DNA of 64,000 bases, taken from Rhizobiaceae bacterium (lineage in GTDB: Bacteria; Pseudomonadota; Alphaproteobacteria; Rhizobiales; Rhizobiaceae). The DNA lies in assembly GCA_017643025.1 (NCBI GenBank), contig JAEPOG010000003.1, forward strand, positions 434,001 through 498,000. Reading direction: 5' to 3'. The position numbers were made by a program, and so were the translations under genes. The notes beneath the pieces were generated by a model that was not told where the DNA came from, made no database searches, and saw nothing but the letters and a program-made list of their open reading frames with translations. Below are positions 19,119-30,364 of the stretch, in pieces. The stretch's first letter is position 1. Each line of letters opens with the position of its first letter.

Positions 19119-21404
19119 TCACGTCCCCGCATTGTAGGCGGAGATCGCCGCCATGTTGACGATGTCGCTATCCTTGGCGTTGAGCGACACGATCTGCACC
19201 GGCTTGTTGAGGCCGACGAGCAGCGGGCCAATCACGGTCGAGCCGCCGAGCTCCTGCAGCATCTTGGTCGAGATCGAGGCGGAGTGGAACGCCGGCATGA
19301 CGAGTACATTTGCCGGGCCTGACAACCGGCAGAACGGATACTGCTTCATCAGCCGCGGATTGAGCGCCACGTCGGCGGCCATGTCGCCGTCATATTCGAA
19401 ATCGACCCGCCGGCGGTCGAGTATCTTCACCGCCTCCTGGATGCGCTCCGAGCGCTCGCCATGCGGGTGGCCGAAGGTCGAATAGGCAAGCAGCGCGACG
19501 CGCGGCTCGTAACCCATGCGCCGCGAGAAGCCGGCGACCTCCTCGGCGATGTCGGCTATCTGCTCCGAGTTGGGCATGTCATGCACTGCGGTGTCGGCGA
19601 CGAGCACCGTGCGCCCGCGGCAGAGCGCGATCGACACGCCGATGATGCGGTGGCCGGGCTTGGCGTCGATGACGCGGCGGATGTCGTCGAGCGCGGTCGA
19701 GTAATTGCGTGTCACACCGGTGACCACGCCGTCGGCGTCGCCCAGCGCCACCATGCAGGCGGCGAAATGGTTGCGGTCGTTGTTGATCAGCCGCTGGCAG
19801 TCACGGAACAGGAAGCCCTTGCGCTGCATGCGCTCGTAGAGATGGTCGGCATAGATCTGGTTGCGGCGCGACAGGCGCGCATTGATGATCTCGATGCCCG
19901 GCTTGTTGAGGTCGACGCCGGCGTTGCGCGCCGTTTCCTTGATCTGCTCCTCGCGGCCGAGAAGGATCGCCGTACCGAGCTTCTGGTTCACATAGGACAC
20001 CGCGGCGCGCATCACCTGTTCTTCCTCGCCTTCGGCGAAGACGATGCGCTTCGGCTGCCGGCGTACACGGTCGTAGATGCGCTGCAGCGTGGAGGCGATA
20101 GGATCGCGGCGGGCCGAAAGTTCCTGCGCATATTTCTCGAAATCGATGATCGGCCGGCGCGCGACCCCCGAATCCATCGCCGCTTTCGCCACTGCCACCG
20201 GGATGGCCGAGATCAGCCGCGGGTCGAACGGCACCGGAATGATGTAGTTGGGACCGAATTTCGGCCGGTTGCCCTGATAGGCGGCGGCAACGTCGTCGGG
20301 CACGTCCTGGCGAGCGAGTGCGGCCAGTGCTTCCGCCGCCGCCACCTTCATCGCGTCGTTGATGGTGGTTGCCCGCACGTCGAGCGCGCCGCGGAAGATG
20401 TAGGGGAAGCCCAGCACGTTATTGACCTGGTTCGGATAGTCGGAGCGCCCGGTCGCCATGATCGCGTCGGTGCGGATCTGCGCCACTTCCTCGGGCGTGA
20501 TCTCCGGGTCTGGGTTGGCCATAGCGAAGATGATCGGGTTCTTCGCCATCGACTGCACCATGGCCGTCGTCAGCGCGCCCTTGGCCGACAGGCCGAAGAA
20601 CACGTCGGCATCCTCCAGCGCGTCGGCCAGCGTGCGCGCCTTGGTCTTGACGGCATGCCCGGACTTCCACTGGTTCATGCCTTCCTTGCGGCCCTGGTAG
20701 ATGACACCCTTGGTGTCGCACAGGATGACGTTCTCTGGCGGCATGCCCATCGCCTTGACGAGCTCGATGCAGGCAATGCCGGCAGCACCCGCGCCGTTGC
20801 AGACGAGCTTCGTCGTCTTGATGTCGCGTCCCGTGATTTCCAATGCGTTGATCAGGCCCGCTGCCGAAATGATCGCCGTGCCGTGCTGGTCGTCATGAAA
20901 GACGGGGATGTCCATCACCTCGCGCAGCTGCTGCTCGATAATGAAGCACTCGGGTGCCTTGATATCCTCAAGGTTGATGCCGCCGAAGGACGGGCCGAGC
21001 AGCTTGACGCAGTTGATGAATTGGTCGGCGTCTTCGGTATCGACCTCGAGGTCGATTGAATCGACGTCGGCGAAGCGCTTGAAGAGCACCGCCTTGCCCT
21101 CCATTACCGGCTTCGACGCCAGTGCACCGAGATTGCCGAGCCCGAGAATGGCCGTGCCGTTCGAGATGACGGCGACAAGGTTGCCGCGTGTCGTGTAGTC
21201 GAAGGCGCGGCTGGGGTCCTCGTGGATCGCCTTCACTGGTACCGCGACACCCGGCGAATACGCCAGCGACAGGTCGCGCTGCGTCGCCATCGGCTTTGTC
21301 GGGTTGATTTCCAGCTTTCCGGGACGACCCGAGGAGTGGAATTCGAGCGCCTCTTCGGGGCTCACCTGGGGTCCGGACGGTTCCTTGATGTCTTTGGCGG
21401 GCAT
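19119..21404 (-). CDS. Malic enzyme with C-terminal phosphotransacetylase domain
   Basis: The 761-residue protein has a malic N-domain (AYSPGVAVPVKAI, KAVLFKRFADVDSIDLEVDT), a NAD-binding domain (CNGAGAAGIACIELVKAMG) and then a phosphate acetyl/butyryl-transferase-like domain from about residue 440. In known enzymes of this class that last domain is regulatory, responding to acetyl-CoA. It decarboxylates malate to pyruvate in C4-dicarboxylate use. Sequence detail resembles rhizobial DME (NAD-preferring) more than TME as I remember them; cofactor preference is not proven. Starts at 21404 or 21470 are both possible, neither with a strong ribosome site. It is divergent from mutS. Confidence 0.93.
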   Translation of the reverse strand: MPAKDIKEPSGPQVSPEEALEFHSSGRPGKLEINPTKPMATQRDLSLAYSPGVAVPVKAIHEDPSRAFDYTTRGNLVAVISNGTAILGLGNLGALASKPVMEGKAVLFKRFADVDSIDLEVDTEDADQFINCVKLLGPSFGGINLEDIKAPECFIIEQQLREVMDIPVFHDDQHGTAIISAAGLINALEITGRDIKTTKLVCNGAGAAGIACIELVKAMGMPPENVILCDTKGVIYQGRKEGMNQWKSGHAVKTKARTLADALEDADVFFGLSAKGALTTAMVQSMAKNPIIFAMANPDPEITPEEVAQIRTDAIMATGRSDYPNQVNNVLGFPYIFRGALDVRATTINDAMKVAAAEALAALARQDVPDDVAAAYQGNRPKFGPNYIIPVPFDPRLISAIPVAVAKAAMDSGVARRPIIDFEKYAQELSARRDPIASTLQRIYDRVRRQPKRIVFAEGEEEQVMRAAVSYVNQKLGTAILLGREEQIKETARNAGVDLNKPGIEIINARLSRRNQIYADHLYERMQRKGFLFRDCQRLINNDRNHFAACMVALGDADGVVTGVTRNYSTALDDIRRVIDAKPGHRIIGVSIALCRGRTVLVADTAVHDMPNSEQIADIAEEVAGFSRRMGYEPRVALLAYSTFGHPHGERSERIQEAVKILDRRRVDFEYDGDMAADVALNPRLMKQYPFCRLSGPANVLVMPAFHSASISTKMLQELGGSTVIGPLLVGLNKPVQIVSLNAKDSDIVNMAAISAYNAGT

Positions 21405-21537
21405 GGCTGCTGGCGTTTCCTGAGTATGTTGTGATCGTCTTTTTGTGGAGGTTTGTGCGGTCGTTGCCATTAACGCTACACTTTCGTCTGCCGAACCGCC
21501 AAGCAGGAAAGCCGCAGCGCAAGGAAATCCCGCTTCC

Positions 21538-24267
21538 GTGAACGACGAGACGCCGATCGACAGGACTGCCGCCAGCGCAACGCAGGCGCCGCTTTCGGCC
21601 GCCGGCGCGACGCCGATGATGGAGCAGTATATCGAGATCAAGTCGGCAAACGCCGACTCGCTGCTGTTCTACCGCATGGGCGATTTCTACGAGCTCTTCT
21701 TCCACGACGCGGAAGTGGCGAGCCGCACGCTGGGCATCGCGCTGACCAAGCGCGGCAAGCACCAGGGCGAGGACATCCCGATGTGCGGCGTGCCGGTGCA
21801 CGCAGCCGACGACTATCTGCAGAAGCTGATCGCCGCCGGCCACCGCGTCGCGGTGTGCGAGCAGACCGAGGACCCGGCGGAAGCCAAGAAGCGCGGCTCA
21901 AAATCGGTGGTGCGGCGCGACGTGGTCCGCCTCGTCACGCCCGGCACAATCACCGAGGAAAAGATCCTCGCGCCGTCCGAGGCCAACATGCTCATGGCGC
22001 TGGCGCGGGTGAAGGGCGCCCAGGAAGCCGGCATCGCGCTCGCCTGGATCGACATATCGACCGGCGCATTCCGGGTGATGCAGAGCGCGCCGGACCGGCT
22101 CCTGTCCGATATCCTGCGCGTCGATCCGCGCGAGCTGATCCTTGCCGATGCCGTGTTTTCCGATCCTGAGCTCAGTCCGGTCTTCGACGCGCTTGGCCGG
22201 ATCGCCACACCACAGCCGGCACCGCTGTTCGATTCAGCCCTTGCCGAAAGCCGCATCGCCCGCTTCTTCGAAGTCCAGACGACGGAAGGTTTTGGCAATT
22301 TCTCGCGCGCCGAACTGGCAGCCATCGCGGCGGCCATCGCCTATGTCGAGAAGACGCAGATCGATGCTCGCCCGCCGCTCTCGCGCCCCGAACGCGAGGA
22401 TGCCGGCTCGACGCTCTTCATCGATGCCGCGACGCGCGCCAATCTGGAACTGATGCGCACGATGTCGGGCGCGCGGGACGGCTCGTTGTTTGCAGCCGTC
22501 GATCGTACGGTGACCGGCGGCGGGGCGCGGCTTCTCGCCGAACGGCTAACAGCGCCGCTGACCGAGCCGGCCGCGATCAACGACCGCCTCGACGGCGTGT
22601 CCTTCTTCGTGCGCGAACAACGTCTGCGTGCGGGCCTGCGGGCTTCGCTCAAGGTCGCGCCGGATATTGCCCGTGCTTTGTCGCGTTTGGTGCTGGGGCG
22701 CGGCGGGCCGCGCGACCTCGGTGCGCTGCGCGCCGGGTTCACGGCCGGGTCGGAGATCGCCGCGCTGTTGGGCGATGCCGAACTGCCGGCAGAGATTGCA
22801 GACGCCGTCGCCGACCTGAACGCCGCACCGGCGGAATTCGCTGGGCATCTCGAAAAGGCGCTGGCGGACGAGCTGCCGCTGCTGCGCCGCGACGGCAACT
22901 TCGTTCGCGCAGGCTATGACACTGAGCTCGACGAGATGCGCGCGCTGCGCGACGAATCCCGCCGCGTCATCGCCGGCATGGAGCGCGACCTGATCGAGGA
23001 GACGGGCATCCGCTCGCTCAAGATCCGGCACAACAACGTGCTTGGCTACTACATCGAGGTCACCGCCAATCATCACGCCGTGCTTTCGGGCACTGACGAC
23101 GCCAAGGCCCGCTTCATCCACCGCCAGACGATGGCGAATGCGATGCGCTTCACGACGACCGAACTGGCGGAACTGGAAACGAAGATCGCCAACGCCGCCG
23201 ACCGTGCATTGACGATCGAGCAGGCCGTGTTCGACCGGTTGGTGGCGGAAGCGACTGCATACGCCGAGGCGATCCGGAAACTGGCGGCCGCGCTTGCAGC
23301 GCTCGACGTCGCCGCCGCGCTGGCCGTGCTGGCGGAGGCCGACAATTATTGCCGGCCGGTGGTCGATGACAGCCTGACCTTCCATGTCGAATCCGGCAGG
23401 CACCCCGTGGTGGAGCAGGCGCTGCGCCGGCAACTCGCCGATCCTTTCGTCGCCAATGATTGCGACCTGTCGCCGTCCGATGGTGAGAAACAGGGCGCCA
23501 TTTGGCTGCTCACTGGGCCGAACATGGGCGGCAAGTCCACATTCCTGCGCCAGAACGCGCTGATCGCCGTGCTGGCGCAGGCCGGCTCCTACGTGCCGGC
23601 GGAGAAGGCGCATATCGGCGTGGTCGACCGGCTGTTTTCCCGCGTCGGCGCTTCCGACGATCTGGCGCGGGGGCGCTCGACCTTCATGGTCGAGATGGTC
23701 GAGACGGCGGCCATCCTCAATCAGGCTAGCGAGCGCTCCCTCGTCATTCTCGACGAGATCGGTCGCGGCACGGCGACCTTCGACGGCCTGTCGATCGCCT
23801 GGGCGGCGGTGGAATATCTGCACGAGAAGAACCGCTGCCGCGCGATCTTCGCCACCCATTTCCACGAAATGACGGCGCTGGCGGAAAAGCTCGAACGCCT
23901 CGCCAACGTCACGATGAAGGTCAAGGAATGGGAGGGTGAGGTCGTCTTCCTGCACGAGGTGGCGAAGGGCGCCGCCGACCGCTCATACGGCGTGCAGGTG
24001 GCGCGGCTGGCTGGCCTGCCCGCTCCGGTGGTGGAGCGTGCGCGTGAAGTGCTCAACCTGCTGGAGCAGGGGGAGGCGTCGGGCAAGACCGCCGGGCTGG
24101 TCGACGATCTGCCGTTGTTCAACGCCAATGTCAGCCGCCACCAGCCCAGGCCGGCAGTACGTGATGAACTCAAGGAGGCGGTCGCCGCGTTCAACCCCGA
24201 CGATATGACGCCGCGCGAGGCTCTTGAAGCGCTATACCGCCTCAAGAAAATGACCCGAAGCGAATAG
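21538..24267 (+). CDS. mutS: DNA mismatch repair protein MutS
   Basis: This protein of about 909 residues has the mismatch-wedge motif [14 protein letters not shown] near the N terminus. Connector, core and clamp domains follow, then the ABC-type ATPase with Walker [11 protein letters not shown], Walker [16 protein letters not shown] and the ATHFHEM loop. It recognises mispairs and recruits MutL. The start is uncertain: GTG at 21538 is chosen because AAGGAA lies upstream and the conserved [11 protein letters not shown] must be included. A further GTG at 21445 would run into the divergent malic enzyme start region. It is followed by a small membrane protein and glnD. Confidence 0.96.
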   Translation: MNDETPIDRTAASATQAPLSAAGATPMMEQYIEIKSANADSLLFYRMGDFYELFFHDAEVASRTLGIALTKRGKHQGEDIPMCGVPVHAADDYLQKLIAAGHRVAVCEQTEDPAEAKKRGSKSVVRRDVVRLVTPGTITEEKILAPSEANMLMALARVKGAQEAGIALAWIDISTGAFRVMQSAPDRLLSDILRVDPRELILADAVFSDPELSPVFDALGRIATPQPAPLFDSALAESRIARFFEVQTTEGFGNFSRAELAAIAAAIAYVEKTQIDARPPLSRPEREDAGSTLFIDAATRANLELMRTMSGARDGSLFAAVDRTVTGGGARLLAERLTAPLTEPAAINDRLDGVSFFVREQRLRAGLRASLKVAPDIARALSRLVLGRGGPRDLGALRAGFTAGSEIAALLGDAELPAEIADAVADLNAAPAEFAGHLEKALADELPLLRRDGNFVRAGYDTELDEMRALRDESRRVIAGMERDLIEETGIRSLKIRHNNVLGYYIEVTANHHAVLSGTDDAKARFIHRQTMANAMRFTTTELAELETKIANAADRALTIEQAVFDRLVAEATAYAEAIRKLAAALAALDVAAALAVLAEADNYCRPVVDDSLTFHVESGRHPVVEQALRRQLADPFVANDCDLSPSDGEKQGAIWLLTGPNMGGKSTFLRQNALIAVLAQAGSYVPAEKAHIGVVDRLFSRVGASDDLARGRSTFMVEMVETAAILNQASERSLVILDEIGRGTATFDGLSIAWAAVEYLHEKNRCRAIFATHFHEMTALAEKLERLANVTMKVKEWEGEVVFLHEVAKGAADRSYGVQVARLAGLPAPVVERAREVLNLLEQGEASGKTAGLVDDLPLFNANVSRHQPRPAVRDELKEAVAAFNPDDMTPREALEALYRLKKMTRSE

Positions 24268-24295
24268 CGCCGTAACGGGCGGCCGGAGCAAGACA

Positions 24296-24790
24296 ATGCG
24301 CAAGTTCTACAGCGGTTTCGCCTATTTCTACTTTTTGCTGGCGACCATCCTGCTGATGCTGATTTCCCTGCTGCTGCTCGGCAACGCGGTATGGCAGATC
24401 TTCTCGCGATACAACGCACCTGGCGATCTGGTAGACGTGTCGCTCAACGGCATCGGGCTGATCATCATCGGCTTCGCCGTGGTGGAGACGGCCAAGTTCA
24501 TCGCAGAGGAAGAGTTGCTGAGATCGCGCGAACTGCGCTCGTCACTGGAATCGCGCCGTTCGATTACCAAGTTCACCACTATCATCGTCATTGCCATGAG
24601 CCTGGAAGCTTTGGTGATGGTATTCAGGGCAAATCACGACCGGCTGAATGAAGCGATCTATCCGGCGATCTTGTTCTCAGCCGCGATGTTCGCCCTGATC
24701 GCGCTCGGTATCTATCAGTATCTGTCGAGCAGGATCCAACCGCCTTCCACGGCGGACTCCCGCGAGGTCGAAGAGAGCAGCCCTGACTGA
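24296..24790 (+). CDS. Hypothetical membrane protein, four predicted helices
   Basis: This 164-residue protein has four hydrophobic helices (about 8-33, 49-66, 92-110 and 118-143). Between helices 2 and 3 lies a charged cytoplasmic segment (EEELLRSRELRSSLESRRSITK), and a polar acidic tail ends the protein. The layout resembles small regulators of the PsiE type, but I cannot assign a family from sequence. It lies 28 bases after mutS and 69 before glnD on the same strand, so it may be co-transcribed with either. Codon use is like its neighbours, which suggests a resident gene. Confidence 0.7.
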   Translation: MRKFYSGFAYFYFLLATILLMLISLLLLGNAVWQIFSRYNAPGDLVDVSLNGIGLIIIGFAVVETAKFIAEEELLRSRELRSSLESRRSITKFTTIIVIAMSLEALVMVFRANHDRLNEAIYPAILFSAAMFALIALGIYQYLSSRIQPPSTADSREVEESSPD

Positions 24791-24859
24791 GCGCGCGGAC
24801 GTATCGCTGCCGGGAAAATCGCGCTATAGACGGCACCCTTCGAAGCAGAAGCGCCCGGA

Positions 24860-27679
24860 ATGGCCAAGGTTCCCCTCAAGCTCGAACTGATTGTCGATCG
24901 CGCGGCGCTGCGCGACGGGCTCGCCGTGATCGCTGAAAAGAATGGCGGTGGCAGCAGCGACAAGGCGCGGTCTGCGGTGCTCGACCTGATCAAGTCGACG
25001 CTGGCGGAAGGGCGCGATACGGCCGAGCGGATGCTTGCCGAGGATGGCGGCGGCACGGCCTGCGCGGCTCGCCTGTCGCATCTCATGGACGAGATCATTG
25101 CCGCGCTCTACGAATTCGCCATTGCTCACGTATTCGATGCGCGCAATCCGAGCACGGCCGAGCGCATGGCGGTCGTGGCCGTCGGCGGTTACGGGCGCGG
25201 AACGCTGGCGCCGGGTTCCGACATCGACCTCCTGTTCGTCCGGCCCTACAAGCAGACGCCCTGGGGCGAGCAGGTCATCGAATACATTCTCTATCTGCTC
25301 TGGGACCTCGGCCTGAAGGTCGGCCACGCGACCCGCAACATCGACGAATGCGTACGACTCTCGCGCACCGACATGACCATCCGCACCTCGATCCTCGAGG
25401 CCCGCTTCATCTGCGGCGACGAGAAGCTGAACGACGAACTGCTCGAGCGCTTCGACGAAAAGGTCGTGAGCCACACCGGGCCGGAATTCGTGCAGGCCAA
25501 GCTTGCCGAGCGCGACGAGCGCCACGCCCAGGCAGGCGAAAGCCGCTATCTGGTCGAGCCCAATGTCAAAAACGGCAAGGGCGGGCTGCGCGACCTGCAC
25601 ACTCTGTTCTGGATCGGCAAATACTTCTACCGCGTGCGATCGGCCGAGGATCTGGTTGAGAAGGGTGTCTACACGCGCAAGGAATACCTCGCCTTCCGCA
25701 AGGCCGAGGATTTCCTCTGGGCGGTGCGCTGCCACATGCATTTCCTCACCGGCAAGGCAGAGGAAAGGCTGCATTTCGATATTCAGCGCGAGATCGCAGA
25801 CCGGCTCGGCTACACCAGCCACCCGGGCCTGTCGGCGGTCGAGCGCTTCATGAAGCATTACTTCCTGACGGCGAAATCCGTCGGCGACCTGACGCGAATC
25901 TTCTGCGCCAAGCTGGAGGAGGAACAGGCCAAGCAGGTGCCCGGATTCGGCCGCCTGTTCGGTAGCTTCTCGCGCCGCCGTCGCAAGCTTGCCGGCACCA
26001 GCGACTTCCTGGTCGACAATCACCGCATCACCATCGCCGACGACGGCGTCTTCGAGCGCGACCCGGTGAACCTGCTGCGCCTGTTCTGGTTCGCCGACAA
26101 GCACGGGCTGGAATACCATCCCGACGCGATGCAGCTCGTCACCCGGTCGCTGAAGCTGATCGACCGCAATCTGCGCCGCGACGAAGAGGCCAACCGCCTC
26201 TTCATGGACGTGCTGACCTCGGGCCGCGATCCCGAGCTCAACATGCGGCGCATGAACGAAGCGGGTGTGCTCGGCAAACTCATCCCCGACTTCAACAGAA
26301 TAGTCGCGATGATGCAGTTCTCCATGTACCACCACTACACGGTGGACGAGCATCTGCTGCGCTGCATCGGCGTGTTCGCCGAGATCGAGCGCGGGCAGGC
26401 AGAGAAGACCCATCCGCTGGCGCATTCGCTGATGCCGGACCTCAAGCACCGGCGCGAACTGCTCTATGTCGCGCTGCTGTTCCACGACATCGCCAAGGGC
26501 CGGCCCGAGGATCACTCGATCGCCGGCGCGCGCATCGCGCGGCGGCTCTGCCCGCATATGGGCTTCGACAAGGAAGACACTGAGACGATCGCCTGGCTGA
26601 TCGAACATCACCTTCTGATGTCGATGACGGCGCAGACGCGCGACCTGAATGATCGCAAGACGATCGAGGATTTCGCCAATGTCGTGCAGTCGGTCGAGCG
26701 GCTGAAGCTGCTGGTCGTGCTGACGGTGTGCGATATCCGCGGCGTCGGGCCGGGCGTTTGGAACGGCTGGAAGGGCCAGCTTCTGCGCACGCTCTTTTTC
26801 GAGACAGAATTGCTCCTGACCGGCGGCTTCTCGGAGGTGACACGGGCAGAGCGCGCCGAGGCGGCGCGTGCCCGGCTGTCGGAAGCGCTGGCCGACTGGC
26901 CGGCACCGGAGCGCAAGCGCTACCTCAAGCTGCACTACGACAACTACCTGATGACCGTCGATCTCGACGATCAGGTCCGCCATGCCGATTTCATCCGTGG
27001 GGCCGGCGAGAACAATCGCAACCTGGCGACGATGATCCGCCCACTGACCTTCGAGGCGGTGACCGAGATCACGGTGCTGGCACCGGACCATCCGCGTCTG
27101 CTCAGTGTGATCGCCGGCGCCTGCGCGGCGGCCGGCGCCAACATCGTCGACGCGCAGATTTTCACCACGTCCGATGGCCGGGCGCTCGACACGATCCTGA
27201 TCAACCGCGAATTCGAACTCGATGACGACGAGCGCCGGCGCGCCGCGCGCGTCGGCAAGCTGATCGAGAGCGTGTTGTCGGGCAAAAGCTACCTGCCGCA
27301 GATCATCAAGGAGCGGACTAAGCCTAAACGCGGCGCCAAGGCGTTCCGCGTCGAGCCGCGCGTCGAGATACGCAACACGCTCTCCAACAGGTTCTCCGTT
27401 ATCGAGGTGACCTGTCTCGACCGCCCCGGCCTGCTGTCGGAGGTCACGGGACGCATTTCCGACCTGTCGCTCGACATCGCCTCGGCCCACATCACCACCT
27501 TCGGCGAGAAGGTGATCGACACCTTCTATGTCACCGACCTGACAGGCCAGAAAGTAACCAGCGACAGCCGCATGGCCGCGATCCAGAGCGCGCTTCTGGA
27601 GACGCTGGAGGGCACCCCGCCAACAGCGACGAAACCCGCTGCAGCCGCGAAGGCGCGCGTATCTGAAGCCGCCGAGTGA
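24860..27679 (+). CDS. glnD: Bifunctional PII uridylyltransferase / uridylyl-removing enzyme GlnD
   Basis: This 939-residue protein has the nucleotidyltransferase motif [18 protein letters not shown] (about 108-125), a PII-UTase linker, an HD hydrolase domain ([26 protein letters not shown]) and two C-terminal ACT domains. These sense glutamine ([36 protein letters not shown]). It adds UMP to PII proteins at low glutamine and removes it at high glutamine, setting nitrogen status and ultimately NtrC/sigma-54 activity. Its length is standard. A short gap of 10 bases separates it from murJ, an arrangement I recall from rhizobia. Confidence 0.98.
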   Translation: MAKVPLKLELIVDRAALRDGLAVIAEKNGGGSSDKARSAVLDLIKSTLAEGRDTAERMLAEDGGGTACAARLSHLMDEIIAALYEFAIAHVFDARNPSTAERMAVVAVGGYGRGTLAPGSDIDLLFVRPYKQTPWGEQVIEYILYLLWDLGLKVGHATRNIDECVRLSRTDMTIRTSILEARFICGDEKLNDELLERFDEKVVSHTGPEFVQAKLAERDERHAQAGESRYLVEPNVKNGKGGLRDLHTLFWIGKYFYRVRSAEDLVEKGVYTRKEYLAFRKAEDFLWAVRCHMHFLTGKAEERLHFDIQREIADRLGYTSHPGLSAVERFMKHYFLTAKSVGDLTRIFCAKLEEEQAKQVPGFGRLFGSFSRRRRKLAGTSDFLVDNHRITIADDGVFERDPVNLLRLFWFADKHGLEYHPDAMQLVTRSLKLIDRNLRRDEEANRLFMDVLTSGRDPELNMRRMNEAGVLGKLIPDFNRIVAMMQFSMYHHYTVDEHLLRCIGVFAEIERGQAEKTHPLAHSLMPDLKHRRELLYVALLFHDIAKGRPEDHSIAGARIARRLCPHMGFDKEDTETIAWLIEHHLLMSMTAQTRDLNDRKTIEDFANVVQSVERLKLLVVLTVCDIRGVGPGVWNGWKGQLLRTLFFETELLLTGGFSEVTRAERAEAARARLSEALADWPAPERKRYLKLHYDNYLMTVDLDDQVRHADFIRGAGENNRNLATMIRPLTFEAVTEITVLAPDHPRLLSVIAGACAAAGANIVDAQIFTTSDGRALDTILINREFELDDDERRRAARVGKLIESVLSGKSYLPQIIKERTKPKRGAKAFRVEPRVEIRNTLSNRFSVIEVTCLDRPGLLSEVTGRISDLSLDIASAHITTFGEKVIDTFYVTDLTGQKVTSDSRMAAIQSALLETLEGTPPTATKPAAAAKARVSEAAE

Positions 27680-27689
27680 GCGCCGCCCA

Positions 27690-29252
27690 GTGAGCCTAGT
27701 CACCAAATTCGCCAGCGTCGGCTCGGCAACGATGGCAAGCCGCATCCTCGGCTTCCTGCGCGAGGCGCTGATCGCCGCCGTGCTCGGCGTAGGGCAGGTG
27801 GCCGACGCCTTCTACGCCGCTTTCCTGTTTCCCAACCTGTTCCGCCGCATCTTCGCGGAAGGCGCGTTCAACACCGCCTTCGTGCCGCTCTTCGCCAAGG
27901 AACTGGAAGGCGGAGGTATCGAGGCCGCGCGCAAGTTCGGCGAGGACGTGCTGGCTGTGCTCATCACCATCCTGCTCGGCCTTTCGGCGCTGGCCATTCT
28001 GTTCATGCCGTGGCTGGTTGCGACAGTGATCGCGCCCGGCTTTTCCGACACGCCTGAAAAGTTCGACCTGACAGTGATCATGACGCGGATCATGTTTCCG
28101 TATCTCCTGTGCATGTCGCTGGTCGCAATGCTTTCGGGCGTGCTCAACTCGATGCGGCGCTTTTTCTTCGCTGCGCTCGTCCCGACGCTCCTCAACGTGA
28201 TCCTGGTCGGTATCCTGCTGACGGCGATGGCCGCCGGATGGGATGGGCGCAGCACCGGGCTGGTCCTCGCCTGGGGCGTGTTCGCGTCCGGCGTGCTGCA
28301 ACTGGTTCTGCTGATCGCCGGCGTGCGGCGCGAGGGCCTCGCTCTACGCCTCAAGCCGCCGAAGATGACGCCCGGCGTCAAACGCCTGCTGATTCTGATG
28401 GGCCCGGCGGTGCTTACCGGCGGCATCATGCAGATCAACCTTCTCGTCGGGCGCATCATCGCCTCTGCGCAGGACGGCGCGATCAGCCTGCTCAATTTCG
28501 CCGACCGCATCAACCAGCTGCCGCTTGGCGTCATCGGGGCGGCCGTCGGCGTTGTGCTGCTGCCGGAACTGGCGCGTTCGCTGCGCGCCGGCGACGCCGC
28601 CGACGTCCAGCATCTGCAAAACCGCTCGCTGGAGTTTGCGCTGGCGCTTACCTTGCCGGCAGCGGTTGGCCTGATGGTGCTGCCGGGGCCGATCGTCAAC
28701 GTGCTCTACGAGCGCGGCGAGTTCACCGGCGCCGATACGATCATGACTGCGGCGGCGCTGGCAGCCTTCGCCGCCGGCCTGCCGGCCTATGTGCTGATCA
28801 AGGTATTCCAGCCGGGCTTTTTCGCCCGCGAGGACATGCGCACGCCGATGTGGTTCGCGATGATCACGGTGGTGGTCAATATCGCTGCCGCGCTGGCGTT
28901 GTTCCCCGTCTACGGCCATGTGGCGATCGCGGCGGCATCGTCGGTCTCGGCCTGGGTGAACTTCATGCTTCTTGCTGGCACGTTGTGGCGGCGCAACCAT
29001 TTCCGCCCCTCCGCCGGAACGCTGCGCCGGGTCGGGCTGCTCGCTCTAGCGAGCGCGGTCATGGGGGCGTCGGTCTGGTGGCTGAGCGGCCTGATCGCGC
29101 CTTGGCTCTCCAGCGCCAGCACAGGCGTGCGCGTGCTCTCAGTGATTGCGGTGATAACCGCAGCCGCACTGGTCTATTTCGTCATCGCGATCGGCTCCGG
29201 CGCCATGGACCGCCGCGAACTGGCGGGCATGTTCCGCAGGCGGCGATCCTAG
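27690..29252 (+). CDS. murJ: Lipid II flippase MurJ
   Basis: This 520-residue polytopic protein of the MOP superfamily has about 14 helices. It opens with the MurJ signature (SVGSATMASRILGFLREALIAAVLG, shown as landmark) and has FAEGAFNTAFVPLF and the Arg residues of the central cavity. It flips undecaprenyl-linked peptidoglycan precursor to the periplasm. The start is GTG at 27690, 10 bases after glnD. The stop TAG shares the four bases CTAG with the stop of the convergent EamA gene, so the two transcripts overlap at their ends. Confidence 0.96.
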   Translation: MSLVTKFASVGSATMASRILGFLREALIAAVLGVGQVADAFYAAFLFPNLFRRIFAEGAFNTAFVPLFAKELEGGGIEAARKFGEDVLAVLITILLGLSALAILFMPWLVATVIAPGFSDTPEKFDLTVIMTRIMFPYLLCMSLVAMLSGVLNSMRRFFFAALVPTLLNVILVGILLTAMAAGWDGRSTGLVLAWGVFASGVLQLVLLIAGVRREGLALRLKPPKMTPGVKRLLILMGPAVLTGGIMQINLLVGRIIASAQDGAISLLNFADRINQLPLGVIGAAVGVVLLPELARSLRAGDAADVQHLQNRSLEFALALTLPAAVGLMVLPGPIVNVLYERGEFTGADTIMTAAALAAFAAGLPAYVLIKVFQPGFFAREDMRTPMWFAMITVVVNIAAALALFPVYGHVAIAAASSVSAWVNFMLLAGTLWRRNHFRPSAGTLRRVGLLALASAVMGASVWWLSGLIAPWLSSASTGVRVLSVIAVITAAALVYFVIAIGSGAMDRRELAGMFRRRRS

Positions 29253-30211
29253 TCTTTGGCCATCCGCGCATGCTCCCACGACATCAGGAGTACGCCGGCA
29301 AATACGATCGCGAAACCTGCGAGGTGGACGAGCCTGAATGGCTCGCCGAGCAACACATAGGACAGGACAAGCGCCGAGACGGGCATGAGGCCCATGAAGC
29401 CGGCCGCTATCGTGCCTTTTGTTTTCGAGACGCCGTTGTACCAGAGCAGCGTGCCGAGTGCCAAAGTGCCGGCCCCATACCAGCCAAGTGCCGTCCAGCC
29501 CTGCCAGCCAACGCCGGCGGTGTCGAATTCCTGCCATTGCCATGCCGCGAGCGGCAGGAACAGCGGCAGTGACAAGGCCGCGCCAAGGAAGGCTACGAGA
29601 CGCGGATCGGAATCCTGGCTCACCTTGCGACCGACGAGCGTATAGACCGCTTCGCAGCAGACGGCAGCGAAGACGAGCATCGAGCCGAGAATGGCTGCGG
29701 AAACCAACGAGCCCAGCCCCTGCGCCCAAGAGGGCGGGGATTGCTCGGTGGATCCGGGACCGCCACCGGTCGCGTGCAGTACGACAACGCCGGCGACAGC
29801 GAGCGCGATAGCCGCGATCTTACGCCACGTGGCCTGTTCCCCGAAGATCAATACCGCCGCAGTCGCGGTGACGGCCGGGGTTGTCGCCATCACGATCGAG
29901 CCGGCAACGCCGCTGGCCAATTTCATGCCGAGCAGCAGCAATACCGTGAAGCCGAACATGCCGAAGAGCGCGATAAGGCCGACGAGCAGCCAGTCACGGC
30001 GGTCGAGCTTGCGCACGGCGTCCCTTGCTGCCCAGGCGAACGGCGCTAGCACCAGCGCACCGAGCACAACCCGCAGGCTCGCGCCTACAAAGACCGGCAT
30101 CGCTTCCGCGACCAGCTTGGAGACCGGCGTGGCGGAGCCGAAGACAATCATTCCGAGCGCGAGCTGACTAATCGTCGAGACGCGTTGCGTTTCCCGGTTG
30201 GTGGAAGGCAT
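29249..30211 (-). CDS. DMT superfamily (EamA) exporter
   Basis: This 320-residue membrane protein has ten predicted helices in two EamA repeats. The first repeat runs about 12-155 ([22 protein letters not shown] start), the second about 175-310 (ending [25 protein letters not shown], partial). Family members export amino acids or other metabolites, or are unassigned. Substrate cannot be predicted. It is divergent from trpS across a 153-base gap and convergent with murJ. The start with MPSTNRETQ is the first in the frame; an internal start near residue 20 is possible. Confidence 0.85.
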   Translation of the reverse strand: MPSTNRETQRVSTISQLALGMIVFGSATPVSKLVAEAMPVFVGASLRVVLGALVLAPFAWAARDAVRKLDRRDWLLVGLIALFGMFGFTVLLLLGMKLASGVAGSIVMATTPAVTATAAVLIFGEQATWRKIAAIALAVAGVVVLHATGGGPGSTEQSPPSWAQGLGSLVSAAILGSMLVFAAVCCEAVYTLVGRKVSQDSDPRLVAFLGAALSLPLFLPLAAWQWQEFDTAGVGWQGWTALGWYGAGTLALGTLLWYNGVSKTKGTIAAGFMGLMPVSALVLSYVLLGEPFRLVHLAGFAIVFAGVLLMSWEHARMAKD

Positions 30212-30364
30212 CGCTACAAGATGGGCGTATGGCCGTCAGGGTCAAGCCAACGGCCACTTGCCCCGCCGCAATCCCACTTGATTAGCGCATCGCGCTCGTC
30301 CATAAGCCGCGCACCGATTTTCGCCGCGCGCGAAACGGCCCTCCACAAGCCACGGGCAGCCACC

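Noticed and set aside
19461..21059. A 532-codon plus-strand frame opposite the malic enzyme
   Set aside because: Composition (His, Arg, Val rich) is that of a shadow frame, and the malic enzyme on the minus strand is unmistakable.
24824..27745. A 973-codon open frame on the minus strand opposite glnD
   Set aside because: It is the antisense shadow of glnD in GC-rich DNA. The plus strand encodes all GlnD motifs; the minus translation is Arg/His/Gln-rich with no recognisable domain.
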